Source: Periplaneta americana (Eukaryota; Arthropoda; Insecta; Blattodea; Blattidae). Taken from it: DNA of 64,000 nucleotides. The notes under the pieces are model-generated. The model saw only the letters and a list, made by a program, of their open reading frames with translations, searched no databases and was not told the origin of the DNA. Below are positions 24,791 to 35,684 of the stretch, in pieces. Position 1 is the first letter of the stretch; every line of letters starts with the position of its first letter. The stretch is taken from NCBI RefSeq assembly GCF_040183065.1, contig NC_091119.1, positions 108,762,263-108,826,262 of the forward strand. The letters run 5' to 3'. A program made the translations under genes and the position numbers.

Positions 24791-25313
24791 AAGTTAATAA
24801 AACTCAGTCAGTCATATACTTCGTTCCTCTAAATCCATTCTATGTTTTGAATTGGCTGTGATTTAAGGTTTATTTTTTAATATGAATTAAATTTTACTCT
24901 GTGTTTTTCAGCTCGAATATTTTGTAGGTCAATTCCTATCTCTTTCGATACCAAATTTGGGGATTCTGTAAGATATGAAATTTATAAAGCAGCTGTGAAA
25001 CTGTTTTCTCTGGGCATTTTAATTTCCCTTATTCTACTATCACCACATCATAAACTCACGGACTCCTCAATAAGGAACTCGCTATAATGAAACAAGACAG
25101 GATAACATTATGATATGGCTTTAATGAAGTAATAACGGGGATTGTTCATGGTGAGAAAAACCAAAATAGTGCATAACTTGTCAGGGACTGAACCCTAGAC
25201 CCTCTTTGGTGACTGAACTACATGATCAATACGGTCATGTCTCAGACATGTACTCCCACAGTCAGTAATAATGTCGACCACTTGACTATGTAAGATGTTC
25301 TGGCTGTCTTTAC

Positions 25314-25422
25314 CTTCAATGAGCTTAGTGTCATCCAGTTCTCCAGAAGTCTGATGTCGTAGCCACTGCCTCTCCTTCGACTTGGCTTGGAGACTGTTGA
25401 GGATCACCCTCAGAGCTTGCAC
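25314..25422 (-). CDS. VWA8: VWA8 exon: KERQWLRHQTSGELDD segment
   Basis: Acceptor AATGTAG; donor GTAAAG. It enters in phase 0 and leaves in phase 1 (GAA G|). It reads VQALRVILNSLQAKSKERQW and then LRHQTSGELDDTKLIE, matching the conserved segment just before the VWA domain. Confidence 0.96.
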
Positions 25423-25768
25423 CTACATTCAAATCATACAATATTGTAGCAGTTCATAAGAAAACAAGCCATATTGTTGTACAGAAACTACTGATATTTT
25501 AAATTCTATAATTAAATAGAACAACAAATAAGATCAGTGTTTTAATTCATACATACAAAAGCACTTCTCTCAAAATGTATGATGGAAAAGATGAATGAGA
25601 GTCTTGAGTTTTTAAGATCATTAGTTTATGTATCTTTTCAAGAATTTAAGTGATATAATTCCAGGCCTTAATAAATTATAACATATAACAGTATTCAGGA
25701 TTGTGACATTACATGATTCTTTGATCTACAATTCTAGAAAATTTTAAAACTGTACATAATGTCATATA

Positions 25769-26606
25769 CCAGGTGTTTCAAATTAATTAAGAGTGAAAAT
25801 GTTAGAAGGGAGCAACATGAGTATACTGATATAGGGAAGCAATGGTCGGAAATGGCATCTTAAGATAAATACTGGTATACTAAATGTCTGTGGTAGCAAC
25901 TGAAGGGTATGCAAGTCTGCTAGCATGTCTGCTGCATCAGGGTCCGAATACAGACGTTTGGTGGCAATAGCTTTCAAAACAGCACACAATTGTCTATTAT
26001 GTTTCCACAGAAACCCAGTACACTGTTTACATTCATGTTTAGGTTTTCATTGTGAATGGTGTCCCATAAGATGGATCATTATATGACAGCATAGTCTAAG
26101 CATTTCGATGTTAACGTCTGCCATTAACTGGATAACATATTCCCTCAATGTTGCATTGGAAAAGAACGTGCCATCTCTTGGCCACCATGCTCACCAAACC
26201 TCACTCCCTTGAACTTTTTCTTTTGGAGGCACAGCAAATCTCTAATTTACGAATCATCAGCGAAAACTGACGAGAAAATAGTTGCCAGAATTCTAGCTGC
26301 CTGTTATACAAAAAACACCACAGATATTTGAGAGAGCATGGTGGAATTTCTTGTACTGTTGTATTACATGTGTCGAGATCGATGGGCGCCACTTTGAATA
26401 GTTGCTAAGAGTTGTAAAATACTTTGAAAATAAAGCAGCCTAAAGAAACGTTTTGCACATTTATTATGGTATTCATCTGAGAGTTTAAGAGCTTGTGGAG
26501 CATTAAGATGGCATCTCCGATCATTGGTTCCCCATCTCAAAATACTCATGTTGGACCCCTCTATCATCTGAATCATTTTGACCCTGTTAATCTAAAACAC
26601 CTGGTG
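25769..26606 (+). mobile_element. mariner-like element relic 2 with short TIRs
   Basis: Ends ACCAGGTGTTTCAAATTAAT on the left and AAACACCTGGT on the right, inverted. Inside, plus strand: WPPCSPNLTPLNFFFWRHSK then KTDEKIVARILAA, the tail of a mariner-type transposase (usual form WPPRSPDLTPLDFFLWG). Frames broken. Confidence 0.8.
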
Positions 26607-28159
26607 TATTTCCTTTGAATATGTTCTCAAAACGAAATTTTGGCTGTATGTCAACAGAAACTATTCATTTTTAAATTTATGAATCATTTTGATAATCATA
26701 ATTCTACGCAGAATTAGTATACTTGATGCCCTCCTCAGAAATATACAAATTCAGCCATTTTAAAACGTTATATATAAAACTCATTGCTGAAGGATATAGT
26801 GCAAGGTGATAATGTACAGAATGGCGAGTGTACCAATTTCCATTACTTTTCTTCAGTGACTCGAAAGTTATTAATTACAACACATTTTTTAACAAATTAC
26901 GCAAATTATAGACCGACTTTAACTAAATGATGACTTTATAAACACAATTTTGTAGAATTCTCAGATTTTCTAAAAAATCGAAGTAGGAAGAATTGAACTA
27001 TTTCATACAATTGGCCACAAAGTACAAAACGTGCATTTTTTTTTCGCATATATGTTATATGTTCGAGTATTAATACATCTAAATGCATATTATTTACTCC
27101 TCCATGTTATGACATTCACAGAAATCATAAGACCTGAGTGAAGAGTAGTACTGATCATTACAGTAAATTTCAATCCTGGCTTTATGAGCGAAGTTTACAA
27201 TTTTGAGAGCTAAGTCTTTTCCCTTTTCAATAACATACACCCTATGCGAGATAAATGGTGGGATTCTTCTGATACAGAGCCAGTATAATGCCAAACCCCC
27301 ACCTAGAGTTCTAGTGGAGAGACATGAAAGATGGAACATTTACCTTACTATCATTTCGAATTTGCATACCATACTCTTTAACAACTAGAAATTCCTTTAC
27401 TTCATCAATACATTTTTATTTTTTCTTGTCATTTTTTCTCATTATACGAACTTTAAAGAGAAAGTATTGGTATGCTGCAAAGACAATTTCCAGATATTGA
27501 CGGAAATACACGTTTTCAGCATTCCTGACATCAGAAAATTGACTTCTAGCATGCTGTCTATATGTCTGTGTAGAGTGAATTCTGTTAAATTATGAGACAA
27601 GGTTTGATATCATTCAGTATCTACTATTAGTTAAATTAACCCAGAATGATACACATGTAAGATAATTATTAAATAATTATGGGTATTTGTTAAAAATAAC
27701 AAAACATATCAGTTTACTAAAAATGGGCTCTGAGAGATATTTACTTAATATTTTTACATAAGAGAAAGTGACAACTGAAATGGGAGAGACAATAATATAT
27801 CTCCAGAATAAAAGATTAACAGATATATTATTCATATAATTATAGTGCAATAGAAAACTTCTTAAAAAATCAGCGCTTAAAAATATATACACGAATTGCT
27901 TTACGAAATAAAAGTACAGTAACTATGCTGATTTATTTCTCTTTGGTGAGGGGTTGAAATCCAGTCATGGTATGAAATACACTTGCCACATTTTACTCTA
28001 CTTCAAACACTACCTCATTCAATCTAAGGGAATTTAGAAAATCACACTGATAACAAATATCCACTCTCTAAGCCACAACTTTCTTAAAACCCAAAATAAC
28101 GTCAACTGGATTAGAGATATATAGTGTGCGAGGCTGAAAAATAGACAACTGTTACACAC
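26607..28159. other. no gene seen
   Basis: AT-rich intron sequence between the VWA8 exons at 25314 and 28160; no repeat family recognised. Confidence 0.5.
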
Positions 28160-28315
28160 CTGTCTGCTCACGGCATCTGAGAACTGTCCATATAACTTAG
28201 CATCATACTCGCTCATTTGAATCTCATGCAGGCGCTGCTTGAATGCTCTCTGCCCCATCTCTCGAGCTGCCTTCTTCACGTGTTCTGGTACTGCATCCTT
28301 CTCTGCTTGGGTCAC
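28160..28315 (-). CDS. VWA8: VWA8 exon: helical region before the VWA domain
   Basis: Acceptor TGTTCAG; donor GTGTGT. Exactly 52 codons, phase 0 at both ends. It reads VTQAEKDAVPEHVKKAAREM and then GQRAFKQRLHEIQMSEYDAK. This is a charged, probably helical stretch highly conserved in VWA8. Confidence 0.97.
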
Positions 28316-28724
28316 CTGAACAATATATCCAAATAAACTTATATGCATATTTTCACATGGGGAAAGAAGTCGAAATTGCATCTCTTTTTGACTAAATTAA
28401 CTGAAAAAATGTACAAATTTCTTTCATAATTTTCCTGCGAGGAAAGAGGAGTGGGAGGAGGAAAAAAGAAAAAGAAATACACAATTTTATTTTTCCTCAA
28501 AACTGAATTCCGGATTATACCATGAATGAAATCAGGGATCTTTAGAATGAGCATCATAGGATAGTAGTCAAATATAACATTTGGGTTGCATTCAAAAAGT
28601 ATTGATTATTCAATCTATCTTAAATAAGAAGCAATTAATTGCAATCAGTTTCGACCTGATATTTAGATAAATATTATCCTTATTTTTTTTAACTGAAACC
28701 GAATGAACGAACGACCGACCAAAT

Positions 28725-28817
28725 AAACAAATAAATAAATAAATACACGGACAAACAAGCAATTAAATAAATAAATACACAGACAAACAAATAAATAAAT
28801 AAATAAATAAATAAATA

Positions 28818-28893
<76 letters not shown>
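28725..28893. repeat. (AAAT)n then (CAAT)n microsatellite, LINE tail
   Basis: AAATA repeats to 28820 and (CAAT)18 to 28893. It abuts the 3' end of the minus-strand LINE fragment at 28894, so the GATT repeats are best read as that element's expanded 3' tail. Confidence 0.85.
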
Positions 28894-29700
28894 TTCCTCC
28901 TCCTTAAATGGCTCTGCACTCCTACTCTACCAACCTCATCTAGTCTTCCCTATCTTTCAATTTTGACTCTCATTTAACAATTTTTGCATTTCCTTATATT
29001 CTTATTTACACGGTCCCGCCATCTGAATTTGGGTCTGCCTCTCAGTCTGCTTCCCTGGACTTGGTTAATAAAAACTTGGCGTGTTGTTTTTATAGCATAC
29101 AGTGTGTTTATATGGCCTAACCATTTTAGTCTATAAGGGTGCTATGCATAGACATTTCGCTAGCCCGTGCTACGAGTGTGTTAAACTAGCCCCAGCTATC
29201 GACTGATTACTTGTACAGGATTCATATCATATTATATCACTAACACTGGTTTGTGAATACGAAAAACGTTAATTCGCTGATCATCCACCGGAAGCCCACG
29301 CTAAGAATGTCTATGAATATGGCTCTAACTTTTTATGAGCGAGATGGTATCTGAACTTCATATATTTGCATTAATTCATTGTTGTCTCTTCTCCTGCAAC
29401 TATTATTGACTTTTATGGTACTCAATATTTTCCTTAGTACCTTTCTTTCAAAAACGGCCACCATTTGCTAATTTCTACATTAAAGGTCCATGTCTCTGCT
29501 CCATATGTTATGATAGGACCTGTTAAGGTCTTGTAGATTCTCATTTCAGGATCTCTGTACACATTGGCTCTTTAATATGGGAAGTAGTGCATAATAATGC
29601 TTTGTTTGCCGCCAATATCCTATTCTACTATTGATTCATTTCTGTTTGTCATGCATGCCCCAAATATACAAACTTATTAAGTACTTCAAAAGAGTAGGCT
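28894..29700 (-). pseudogene. RTE-like LINE fragment split by a MITE
   Basis: Minus-strand pieces of an RT C-terminus: a YGAETWTFN-like block (about 29480-29520) and, after the MITE, LKWLGH-like and WRDRVNKNI-like blocks (28920-29110). Heavily decayed. MITE family A is inserted at 29137-29325. Confidence 0.6.
29137..29325. mobile_element. MITE family A (Harbinger-like), copy 2, TAA duplication
   Basis: Flanked by TAA at 29134-29136 and 29326-29328. Ends GGGTGCTATGCATAGACATT and (other strand) GAGCCATATTCATAGACATT. Inverted relative to 14280-14459. A TAA duplication is typical of PIF/Harbinger. Confidence 0.88.
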
Positions 29701-29864
29701 CCTATGTTTATATTTTGGTTTTGATTTTGTCGGGGTTGTTTTGTTTTTTTGACATAAACATATTTTGTTTTTTGTTCATTTACAAACAAACAAAATCACA
29801 CACACACACGCATGCACGCACGCACTTGCAGCTGACTACCTGTAAAACAGTACAGTAAGCCCAC

Positions 29865-30105
29865 TAAGCCTGTCTGCAGTCCTCACGACCTCTTCGTCAT
29901 TCATAGTTCCAACTCGAACCAATGAACTCTGAGCCTGACTGAATTTGACATGAGCAGCCTGCAGAGCCCACGAACCCTGCTTGTGGTCCTCAATGATTAA
30001 TGCGAACTCGAGGCAATGAACTCTGGCACAAACACGAGCAGCCTGCGGAACCTGCCTGCAGTCCTCAACAATAGTCCGAACTCGAAGCAATGAGCTCTGA
30101 GCCCA
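29865..30105 (-). repeat. three-unit tandem repeat with an open minus frame
   Basis: Units of about 75-100 bases repeat around AACTCGARSCAATGAACTCT and GAGCAGCCTGC. The minus frame stays open for 91 codons (30111 to 29836) and reads as repeats of the form CLEFALIIEDHKQGSWALQA. I recognise no domain; it is inside a VWA8 intron and lacks supporting splice sites, so a decayed minisatellite is the simpler reading. Confidence 0.45.
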
Positions 30106-30363
30106 TCTCAAAAGACGGCATAGCCTTCGTCTTTCTGTCTCTCTTTCATCAATAGATGTATTACTACTATGTCAAAAGATTTGCTTATATAACATTAACT
30201 ATTTCTTCTCGAAATAATGCATGACAAAACTATATACGTATTCCTGTACTTTATGCATAAAATAATATATTTCTACAGTATAAACAGTCTTATCCAGTTA
30301 CTCTGATTATTTTGAAAACAATAGTATTATCAGTTATCACATTAAATGTGTTCAAATTATTAT

Positions 30364-30690
30364 TTTTTTAACTAACGGCAGGTACTAGATTGTACGTTAT
30401 TCACCCATATGAAGCCAGGTGTATAGACCAATTTACCAACAAAGTTGTTGCCCAGAATACGCCACCATTTGCGCAGGTTGGTCTATGCTACACCCACGAT
30501 AAAATGAGATGATGATGATGAGATTTGTTGGGATGCCACAGGGGAACCGGAGTTCCCAGAGAAAACTCCTGTGTTACCTGGAGCACAGACTTGCCCTACA
30601 CAAGTTATAAATCGGGATATGCTGGGGATCAAATCCAGGTCTACAGGATTATAAGTCCAGTGATCTAACCACTAGACCATCATGGTGGAT
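30364..30690 (-). mobile_element. tRNA-derived SINE, family 4, copy 2
   Basis: Head reads ATGGTCTAGTGGTTAGATCA (A box) and CTGGATTTGATCCCCAG (B box) on the minus strand, with an anticodon-stem-like GGACTTATAATCC. Body and T-run match 23284-23605. Confidence 0.85.
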
Positions 30691-30699
30691 CAATCAAAT

Positions 30700-31050
30700 A
30701 TCATCATTTTCATCATCAACTACATGGATTAGGTCTTTCAACCTGTTCCGGCCTCTTAAAGAAGCTAGTCTCTCCACGTCTTTACTGGTCTTCCTCTCTC
30801 TCTTCTGCTTTATGGTCTATAATTTAAAATCTTTTTTTCCTGGTATTCTATAATTTTATAGTTTAATTGTTGTCTAATATTTGCACTGCGCTGTTTATCT
30901 ATTCTTTTATATCTCACAAAATCTCTCAGAAAATGCATTTCTGAGGCTTCAATTATTTGTTTCTATTTCTTTGTTAATAACCAACACTCAGACCCGTAAA
31001 GAATAACTGGAGCCACCAATACTTTATATATCTTTAAGAAAAGCAAAATA
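30700..31050 (-). pseudogene. LINE RT C-terminal fragment, decayed
   Basis: Minus-strand traces of an RTE/L2-type RT end: a VGGSSYSLRV-like block, then SLRNAFSERF and RKTSKDVERLASLRGRN-like readings in shifting frames. Weak; assigned by motif order only. Confidence 0.45.
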
Positions 31051-31145
31051 TAGAAGAAAAAAAACCACTTATTTTACACCACATTACATCAATCCTTCAA
31101 TATAAAGTTAACGAATAAGCAAAATGCCAATTTTCTGCCACATAC

Positions 31146-31345
31146 CTGATGGACCTTGTGGCCTGCATCCAACCTGTATGGGCCTCCCTTCCCTCCGAGA
31201 CCTGCTGTATCGCGTCCACCTGTGCCCCCTGCCCACGTATTGCCTCCAACATGAGGTGCACCCGTCTCATCCACCTTACCATGCTTGGGTGCTGTAACAT
31301 CCTTCCCACTAGGACGGTCTACTGTTATCTGCAGGTACTTGCGTT
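31146..31345 (-). CDS. VWA8: VWA8 exon: Gly-rich linker
   Basis: Acceptor TTGCAG; donor GTATGT. It enters in phase 1 and leaves in phase 0. It reads ERKYLQITVDRPSGKDVTAP, then KHGKVDETGAPHVGGNTWAG and GTGGRDTAGLGGKGGPYRLD. The Gly-rich PHVGGNTWAGGTGGRD block is nearly invariant in VWA8 and links the middle region to the part before the VWA domain. Confidence 0.97.
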
Positions 31346-32014
31346 CTGCAATAAACACAAATATTGTAATTTTCTGTACTTTGCCAATGTTTAAACAAAG
31401 CAAAGCTACATAACTGATGGTGGTGAAGGAAAGGAATAACATCATTTATAATTGAGTAAAAAGAAACGTAGCTAATAAAGGATTCGCATAAAAATAAAAT
31501 ACTGAATGAAGTATTTGCATCACAAAGAGATAATGGCTGATCACAAGTCCAAAAATGCTCCGTAATTACAAACTCACATGGAATATTAAACAAGAAAGTA
31601 CACCTGAAAGGTGAAGGTAAGAATTTAACAAAAGGAATGAATTTAATTTACACTTCAAAGTTTTAATTAGAAATTTTAAAAATTTATTTCACACTTGTAA
31701 TTTATATTCGAAACGAAGAGAAATTACGTGGGCCAATTAATGACCAGATAAACAAATTGGCAACCTCAGCCAATATTGCACATTATCTAAGATAATACAT
31801 GCAAAAGAAAATATTCTAAATTAATTATTGTGAAAGATGAAGTGTTCGCTTGAAATAAGCAGACTGACTGAACAATGATTACTGGTATACTTTCTTGTAG
31901 CAGAGGTATAAAGCCTACAGAAACTTTCCTCTTCAAGAATGCGCAAGCGATATGACATCAACTGTATGAAACATGCTAATTCCTAGACGTGGGTTGATAC
32001 ATTTAAAATTGGTA

Positions 32015-32199
32015 TAGGTCATTCATTATCTCATGAAACCAAATGCTTGGTGTGCTGTAGCATATAGTAAGAACCTTATGGTGAGGGTTAGCGAGCTTGC
32101 TGGCTACAAGTAGGAGTGTAGGGAGGGAGGAAAGCTTCTCAATCCACTTTCTTCTTCCCCTGACAAGCAGAAAGGTTTCATGAGATAACGAACGGCCTA
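32015..32199. mobile_element. MITE family B, copy 2 (TA target)
   Basis: 185 bases between TA dinucleotides, ends TAGGTCATTCATTATCTCAT and (other strand) TAGGCCGTTCGTTATCTCAT. Inverted relative to 8789-8974. Confidence 0.85.
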
Positions 32200-32439
32200 T
32201 AGAAGTGTTATATTATGGTTGAAGTATGTCTAAGAAGACCAGTCAAAATTTAAATATCAACAGTTGTATAAAATATTGATAAGATATGAAAATATGGAAG
32301 GGTAACTATTCAAAACATAGCATTAAAATTTGATGTATTTTGCAAACTGCAGTCTTGGACTGTTTTGCTGTTAAAAGAGCATTTTTTTGAGAAGCATGGT
32401 CATTTATATTACTCATTTTACACTACCCAGGGGACACGT

Positions 32440-32776
32440 ATGACTTAAAGAATGTCATGTCATGGACGCCAACAAACTTTGGAAAACGTATAGCTTAAAA
32501 CCAAGACAAGAAGCTGTTGCCACCTTCAGATTAAACACCAGTCATGACTGCCTTGCAGCACATCTCTGCAAAATTGGAATCTTTAATACTGAAGAATGCC
32601 CCTTATGCAACTTACCAGGTTCATCTATGGGAAGAGAACACCTATTCACATGCACTGCACTGAACAAGGAAGCACAACGAAATAAAAACTTTTCTGAACT
32701 TTATTAGGAAGCAAGAAGCAAAATGGGTTAAATGATCCCAAATTGCGGCCATTAGAGAACAACAACAACAACAATT
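32440..32776 (+). pseudogene. LINE 3' fragment (zinc motif) with CAA tail
   Basis: Open for 81 codons: EAVATFRLNTSHDCLAAHLC then CPLCNLPGSSMGREHLFTC, the C-terminal Cys/His motif of the EN-RT-RNase H LINE group, then a stop and an AACAACAACAACAACAAT tail. A different subfamily from the 4321-6105 LINE. Confidence 0.85.
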
Positions 32777-33450
32777 TGATGTAAGTGTGAAAACTGTGTA
32801 TTCAATAAATTGTCTTCAACAGTCTGAGCTATCATAAAACTTGTTCCAATTAAATTGAAATAGAAATTGTTTCAACTCATACTTCAACTTGTTTTGAAAG
32901 CTCATGCTATAGGATAATGGACAAAAGCGCAGAACATACAACTAAAGAATTTAGTTTAGATTTTGTAAGATATACAAGATAAGAATGTAGTGTAAGAATT
33001 AAAAAGAATAATAGAAATAATAGAGGAATGAAGGAAGGAAAGTGAAGACAGTAAGAAATGTAGAAGAAAGATGAGGCCAGAAAAGAAGATAAGAGACAAA
33101 AGTAAGAGATAATATTTGTATTTCTCGTAATATTCGATTATGTCACGTACGACGTCACTCCCTCACTCCTTAAACTGCAGTTTTTGAAATATCTGCTATC
33201 AGATATACTGACCTCCGTAAATTAGGTAATCATCTTTAAAAATTTCATAATCTTCATAAAAGCAAAAAAACGGAGTCGCCTAAAGAGCACAATGCTTGAA
33301 AGTTCGGCATTATGGTAATTAGGAAGAAAAAGAAAAAGGCAATATATTTAAAAGTCAACAATATAAGCCTAGTCACTCTTTCCTTAATATGCCAAGTTAC
33401 ATAGATACAGAGGTTTCTCATAATGATTCAGTTGCATTCCCTTCCCCCAC

Positions 33451-33635
33451 CTGAGCCAATCATTTGCCTCCATTCCATCAGTGACTTCTCCAGGCTGAAC
33501 AGGCCGGTCTCCCATAGCCGAACGCAGCCACCTGCATCTACAGTGACAAGCCCCTGGTTGCTTGCTTCAGCAATGTACAAGGGCAGCTGTGATGTTGTAT
33601 ACATCCAAGAGGTGACCGGGGATACTGCATGGGGC
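33451..33635 (-). CDS. VWA8: VWA8 exon: GGCVRLWETGLFSLEKSLMEW segment
   Basis: Acceptor CCTCCAG; donor GTGGGG, which is weaker than the others. The first base completes Gln (CA|G), giving QPHAVSPVTSWMYTT. It contains VDAGGCVRLWETGLFSLEKS and LMEWRQMIGS, a very well conserved VWA8 stretch, and leaves in phase 1. The intron before it is only about 480 bases. Confidence 0.95.
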
Positions 33636-34117
33636 CTGGAGGAAACAATGTTATCACTAGAGCCCGAATGTTTAGGCATTTATAACAGTTAAAACTGGCA
33701 GGCAAAAAGGCAATAAAAACGTAAAAAAAAGGTACAATAATTTTTTAAAAAGGAATTATAAATTTGAAAAACGGCATTATAAATTTTAAAAAGGCATAAT
33801 ATATTTTAGCAATAAATTTAAATTATATCAATATAATTCACATAATTTACTTCATAGGTGACACATGTTGACTTACCCAATACTTTTTTTTTTTGTGATT
33901 ACTGTCTTTTCACAAACCTTACATAACAAAACTGTTCCTCCGGTTGAAAACACATGGGCACCAAATTCACTAATGTAAGCATGAAGTTTACTTTTCAATG
34001 GTTTACTGAATTTAGGCATTCTAGCTAACCGATCATCATCATCGTCGTCGTCATCATCAGGACAAGTGAATGAATGAATATAAAAGATAAGTAACAAATA
34101 TATAACGAACTACATAC

Positions 34118-34573
34118 TGTGGGACAGGCAGGTAGCGCAATTTGTGGCTGATCAGATCGACGATCTCCAGATACCCTGACACAGTGGGGAGAGTCTGGTC
34201 TTGGGAGACGACCTCTTTGGGCACTTGAACTGCTGTGACAGGGCGAACAATCTGACCACACTCCCCAAGGATGATGGCGACATCATGGTCAGGTCGACGC
34301 CTATCCTGCCTGGGCCACACATACAGCTCATTTGCTGTGCGGTCCAGTTCAGGAAACCCCACTGCCAAGGCAGCATATGAATGGTCGGTGCTGAGCACAC
34401 GGCTCGGAGCACTCAGCTTCTGGCTCAGGCAGGAACTCAGTGTGTCAGGTGACAGGTTCTCAGAGTCGCAGGCAACAATGTATCCAAGTGAGGCAGAGTC
34501 GCACGTGTCGTCCACTAGTTGTAGTAGACTTGGACATGGATCAGCGAGGTTGGCCTTTGACAGAACATACTTC
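34118..34573 (-). CDS. VWA8: VWA8 exon: large middle exon (456 bases)
   Basis: Acceptor CTCCACAG; donor GTATGT. Its first base completes a Lys codon; it leaves in phase 2 (CA|). About 152 codons: KYVLSKANLADPCPSLLQLV at the start, then a stretch with repeated short hydrophobic strands (GYIVACD, AALAVGFPELDR, NELYVWPRQ, VAIILGECGQIV), ending LRYLPVPQ. It is the longest exon in the window. A short (ATC)n/(GTC)n microsatellite sits about 60 bases beyond the donor. Confidence 0.93.
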
Positions 34574-34786
34574 CTGTGGAGAAACAGTAAAGAGTTACGA
34601 TGTTGAATCAGTGTTGCCAGTTATACTATATATCATACATTATAGAATAAATTCATTGTAACATATCAGTGGCAGTTTAGAGGAGTAAACGAATAACAGA
34701 GTTGACTTGTGGCTAATGATTACCTTCTAATACCCATGTCTTCTGCTAACCTGAAGTAGGATCACTTGCAAGGCATAAGTGATTAT

Positions 34787-35684
34787 AGGTTCACAATAAA
34801 CCGGAAACGAGAATCGGAACGAAAATGAAAACGGTAAAATTGTTAAAATGTGTACATTTAAATGTGAGTATTCACAATTAACGAAAAGCTTGCCGGAGCC
34901 CGGGATCGGCAACGGAGAATTGGCCAAGTTTCAAGTTTGGCGTTCACGTTTCCAATCACAGCCCACTAGAGTCATTCTATTGCCATCTAAAAGCTATTTT
35001 GTCCTCATATGTTTTGTAGCAAGAAGACCGTGACATAACCTATGCATTATTTTGTTCTGTGCTGTGCATCATGGAGCAAATTTTATTTGATGAGATTCTA
35101 ATATTGAGTGTTGAGGAAAATCTTCACGTTTACGATAAGTGGCGCACCTCGTATATAGAAGAGAAAATGAAGGCGAATACGTGGCTTTCAATAACTGCAT
35201 CTTTGAACACTGATCGTAAGTGAATCATATTTTATTACTGTATTGGTTGTATTACACACTACATATTCATGCTTCAATTCAATAACTACTGTTGTGTTCA
35301 TTTTTGTTCTATTACAAATGTTTCTTCTCTAATTATTTCACGTTATGGTAGACTTAAAATAGGTTGTGATAATAAAGATGCATGGGCATATTTATAGTAC
35401 CGTACCTAATGAAATGTTTCAGTTGAAATTTCGAAGTTGGTTAACCTGTATTTATGTTGGCTGCCTTGTACTCATGAGAGAACGCCATTGGACAATTATA
35501 CACAAATAACATCAGAATGCGTAATATCGACTTTACATATCGTTATTGACATGCATATTGATATGCATAGTCGTCTACATTCTCGGTTTATTGTGAATAA
35601 AAAATTTTCATATTCACATCCTCTGAAGCAGAGGATGTGAATATGAATTCTGGTTCTCTTTCCCGGTGTATTGTGAACCAGCCT
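34787..35684. mobile_element. TIR element with a MADF-domain gene scrap, Harbinger-like
   Basis: Left end begins GGTTCACAATAAACCGGAAA; right end (other strand) GGTTCACAATACACCGGGAA. Contains the short MADF-like frame at 35071-35223. PIF/Harbinger elements carry MADF/Myb accessory genes, which suggests that superfamily; I could not confirm a 3-bp duplication. Confidence 0.6.
35071..35223 (+). pseudogene. MADF-domain N-terminal fragment of a transposon accessory gene
   Basis: Fifty codons from ATG: MEQILFDEILILSVEENLHV, then YDKWRTSYIEEKMKANTWLS and ITASLNTD. The spacing of LxxVEExxxLYDK...MKANxWxxIAxxLN fits a MADF DNA-binding domain. The frame ends at a GTAAGTGA that also looks like a splice donor, so it may be a first coding exon whose partner is lost. 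Confidence 0.6.

Larger units (their letters stand above)
22310..25010. repeat. decayed ~125-bp tandem array broken up by transposons
   Basis: Related units recur at 22340, 22465, 22590 (CACGAAGTTAGAAAAA, then CCTCTAAATT, TTTTGAACTCACTTTTCTTT, GCAGAATTTGGCTGATTTTG), again near 22795, 23715-23845 and 24775-25000. Between them sit a LINE RNase H fragment with a SINE in it (22830-23710) and a Jockey-like fragment (23846-24770). Units resume in register after the second insertion. Confidence 0.65.
31346..33450. other. intronic stretch; MITE and LINE fragment inside, otherwise nothing seen
   Basis: Apart from the MITE at 32015-32199 and the LINE fragment at 32440-32776 I see no element or coding signal. 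An A/G-rich patch lies at 33000-33110. Confidence 0.5.

Noticed and set aside
25180..25250. tRNA-like B box GGGTTCAGTCCCT on the minus strand
   Set aside because: The A-box side, body and target duplication are not clear; may be a fifth degraded SINE but not supportable.
28821..28893. Possible CRISPR-like or satellite array
   Set aside because: Simple (CAAT)n microsatellite in a eukaryotic genome.
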